A stretch of DNA of 29,919 bases, from positions 1 through 29,919 of the forward strand of contig NZ_NPDU01000055.1 of assembly GCF_002811985.1 (NCBI RefSeq), written 5' to 3'. Each line of letters starts with the position of its first letter. The stretch's first letter is position 1. The translations under genes and the position numbers were made by a program. This document shows positions 28,352-29,919 of the stretch, piece by piece. Source of the DNA: Leptospira adleri. Lineage in GTDB: Bacteria > Spirochaetota > Leptospiria > Leptospirales > Leptospiraceae. The notes beneath the pieces are model-generated. The model searched no databases and was not told where the DNA came from. It was given only the letters and a program-made list of their open reading frames with translations.

Positions 28352-28888
28352 TCAGTTTAGATACGACTTGAGATCTTCTAACGGGATATGATCCGTAACC
28401 TTTTTCGAAAATTTTACGACTTCGATTCTTAGATCCGGTCCGATCAAAAATTCCGCCGGCATACGATCCATTTTCATACCCGGAACTTTTTTCATTTCAA
28501 AACCCAGGGCTTCCGCTTCTTTCATTTCTTTTTTTCCGGTAAGAATCGTACCGATTACGCCGAGCCAAGATCTGCCCACGTCATAAAGTTCATACAATCG
28601 GTTCGACGGATCCGCGATCAAGGAAAAAGGGATTTCCTTTTTTCCAACGCTGTTTCGAATACTTTCCTCGGTCGACTCAAAGACAGCCAATATCTGAAGG
28701 CCTTTCCGTTGAAGGTCCGGATACGCTTTCAAGAGTTGATGAACCCTCAAATTACAGAGCGCGCATTCCGCATTTCTAAAAAAAGCCAGAAGCGTATATT
28801 TTCCCTTTAAATCGGAAAGTCGGATCGTTTTTCCAAGATAATCTTTGACCGTAAATTCTTTCGCTTGGTCGCCGGTTTTTAGTTTCAT
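28352..28888 (-). CDS. Peroxiredoxin-like (AhpC/TSA) protein
   Basis: The 178-residue product has the thioredoxin-fold AhpC/TSA pattern: GDQAKEFTVKDYLGKTIRLSDLKGKYTLLAFFRNAECALC, with C42 and C45 in a CxxC arrangement (FFRNAECALCNLRVHQL), then IADPSNRLYELYDVG and PAEFLIGPDLRI. The CxxC is like the peroxiredoxin-like 2 and thioredoxin-like subgroups rather than typical 2-Cys AhpC. It probably reduces peroxides or protein disulphides. No signal peptide. AAGGAG lies six bases before the ATG at 28888, which is therefore preferred to the in-frame start at 28927. A MarR-type palindrome lies 41 bases upstream. Confidence 0.82.
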   Translation of the reverse strand: MKLKTGDQAKEFTVKDYLGKTIRLSDLKGKYTLLAFFRNAECALCNLRVHQLLKAYPDLQRKGLQILAVFESTEESIRNSVGKKEIPFSLIADPSNRLYELYDVGRSWLGVIGTILTGKKEMKEAEALGFEMKKVPGMKMDRMPAEFLIGPDLRIEVVKFSKKVTDHIPLEDLKSYLN

Positions 28889-28928
28889 AAAAATCTCCTT
28901 CGTTTTTGAGCTAAAGATTAGACGCATT

Positions 28929-28946
28929 TTGTTGCCTATGCAACAA
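28929..28946. promoter_or_regulatory. Candidate MarR operator at the peroxiredoxin-like gene
   Basis: TTGTTGC and GCAACAA are a perfect inverted repeat around CTAT, 18 bases. Form and size fit MarR-family operators (TTGC-N4-GCAA type). It lies 41 bases upstream of the peroxiredoxin-like start, in promoter position, and the MarR gene is the convergent neighbour. Confidence 0.65.
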
Positions 28947-29101
28947 TTATTTAGGTATTATTTTTGACTTTTGAAGAATTTAGAAGGTTTTTTATCGCGC
29001 TTTTTCCCACTGAATTTTGCAATCCGATCAAATGCGGAGGAGATTTATCTACGGCCAAAAATCCTTGACTTTTCATTTTAAAACCTTACATTCCTGAAAC
29101 G

Positions 29102-29919
29102 ATGAAACGCATTCTATCCCTGACTTTGGTCTTTTTAATTTTGGTTTTGATCGCCCTTCCCTTTGTTTCGGACGGAGAAACCGAAATCCTCGATTCCAAA
29201 ATTCGATCCGAAAGCGGAGGAACGTTTATCGAAACTCCGGACGGTTTTGTTCATTACAAATTTCAAGGCCCGGAAAACGGAGAAGTTGTAGTCTTGGTTC
29301 CCGGATTTTCGAATCCGTTATTGATCTATGAACCTTTGTCCAAAATTCTCCAAAAGAAAGGTTATCGGGTTCTTACGATGGATCTTTTCGGAAGAGGACT
29401 TTCAGACAGACCGGATACGGTCTACGATCCGGAACTTTTTGAAAGAGAATTGCTTCATTTATTCTATTCTTTGAATATTCAAAAACCTGTAAATTTGATT
29501 GGAACTTCCATGGGAGGAATCATAGTTGGTCAATTCACTCTCAAACATCCCGAAAAAGTAAAAAAGCTCGGATTGATCGCGCCTGCGGGATTTCCTATGG
29601 AACTTCCCCTGATCGGTAAACTGACAAGACTTCCCTGGATCGGAGATTATCTTTCGAAAACTTTCGGAGATCGAGCAATCCTCGCGGGCTCCAAGCGCAA
29701 CTTCTTCGCACCTGAAAAATTTCCGGATTTCAATTCGATTTATAAAGAGCAGATGAAATACATCGGGTTCAAAAAAGCTATTCTTTCGAGTCTCAGAAAC
29801 ATGCCTTTAGAATCTTTTCAGAAAAATTATGAAAAGTTAAATGGGAACCCGATTCCTAAATTATTGATCTGGGGAAAAGACGACAAAGTGGTTCCCTTCA
29901 AAAATAGCGAAGTTGCGCT
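29102..29919 (+). CDS. Alpha/beta hydrolase (partial, C-terminus outside window)
   Basis: I translated 272 codons to the right edge. The product has an N-terminal hydrophobic segment (MKRILSLTLVFLILVLIALPF) acting as a signal or anchor, then an alpha/beta-hydrolase fold: oxyanion region VVVLVPGFSN (about 62-71), DLFGRGLSDRP (about 94-104), the nucleophile elbow GTSMGG with Ser136, and LLIWGKDDKVVPF carrying the acid D259 or D260. The catalytic His lies beyond the window. The order fits lipase/esterase or epoxide-hydrolase-like members; the substrate is unknown. The start has only a weak ribosome site. Confidence 0.85.
   Translation, partial: MKRILSLTLVFLILVLIALPFVSDGETEILDSKIRSESGGTFIETPDGFVHYKFQGPENGEVVVLVPGFSNPLLIYEPLSKILQKKGYRVLTMDLFGRGLSDRPDTVYDPELFERELLHLFYSLNIQKPVNLIGTSMGGIIVGQFTLKHPEKVKKLGLIAPAGFPMELPLIGKLTRLPWIGDYLSKTFGDRAILAGSKRNFFAPEKFPDFNSIYKEQMKYIGFKKAILSSLRNMPLESFQKNYEKLNGNPIPKLLIWGKDDKVVPFKNSEVA

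Overview
The window reads as a piece of a Leptospira chromosome, probably a pathogen-clade (P1) species of middling GC. This rests on several things: spirochaete-type lipoboxes (LISC, FLNC, LLSC, ATNC) on several lipoproteins; DUF1554 and DUF1566 (Lcl C-terminal) secreted proteins, two families expanded in leptospires; frequent GTG and TTG starts; GAA/AAA/TTC-rich codon use; and short palindromes of the GTGGGAACTC..CAC type between genes. The species assignment is inference. I see no insertion sequence, prophage, CRISPR array or rRNA. One tRNA is present.

Layout. 1-1799 (-): N-terminal two thirds of a GlnD-type PII uridylyltransferase, cut by the left edge. 1800-2468: gene-free, with a G/C-rich hairpin and a GTGGGAATTCCCAC palindrome. 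2469-4559 (-): metG. 4670-6204 (+): a TerB-like protein and a membrane-anchored AsmA-like protein. 6205-6810: gene-free, repeat-containing. 6811-8004 (-): DUF1554 lipoprotein. 8267-9433 (-): seven-TM regulator with an AraC-type DNA-binding domain. 9434-10035: gene-free and dense in palindromes and direct repeats. 10036-12922 (+): two DUF1566 proteins, the first a 750-residue modular lipoprotein. 12996-13610 (-): small lipoprotein. 14031-15014 (+): membrane-anchored dihaem cytochrome c.

15322-19641 (+) is a tight four-gene operon: a HAMP/SpoIIE-type PP2C phosphatase, a TPR membrane protein, a DUF5683-like membrane protein and a STAS anti-sigma-factor antagonist. It looks like the input half of a partner-switching pathway whose kinase/anti-sigma factor is not in the window. 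Its apparent terminator at 19715-19745 holds the start codon of the next gene, an AraC-family regulator (19728-20504), in its loop. Then come a Mpo1-like DUF962 membrane protein and a DUF1569 lipoprotein.

22054-22887 (-) is a PF10118 ferritin-like putative metal-dependent hydrolase. A 36-bp palindrome and tRNA-Val(GAC) follow, then an MFS transporter (+), a secreted HEAT-repeat protein and PhaR (both -), a divergent pseudo-receiver protein (+), a GNAT acetyltransferase and KTSC pair (+), a MarR regulator (+), a peroxiredoxin-like protein (-) with a MarR-type palindrome beside its start, and the N-terminal part of an alpha/beta hydrolase cut by the right edge.

The most unusual features are the phosphatase/TPR/DUF5683/STAS module and its terminator/start-codon overlap, the operator-rich gap between the membrane AraC regulator and the DUF1566 lipoprotein genes, and the MarR-peroxiredoxin pair with matching candidate operators. 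Residue numbers count from the start codon given for each entry.
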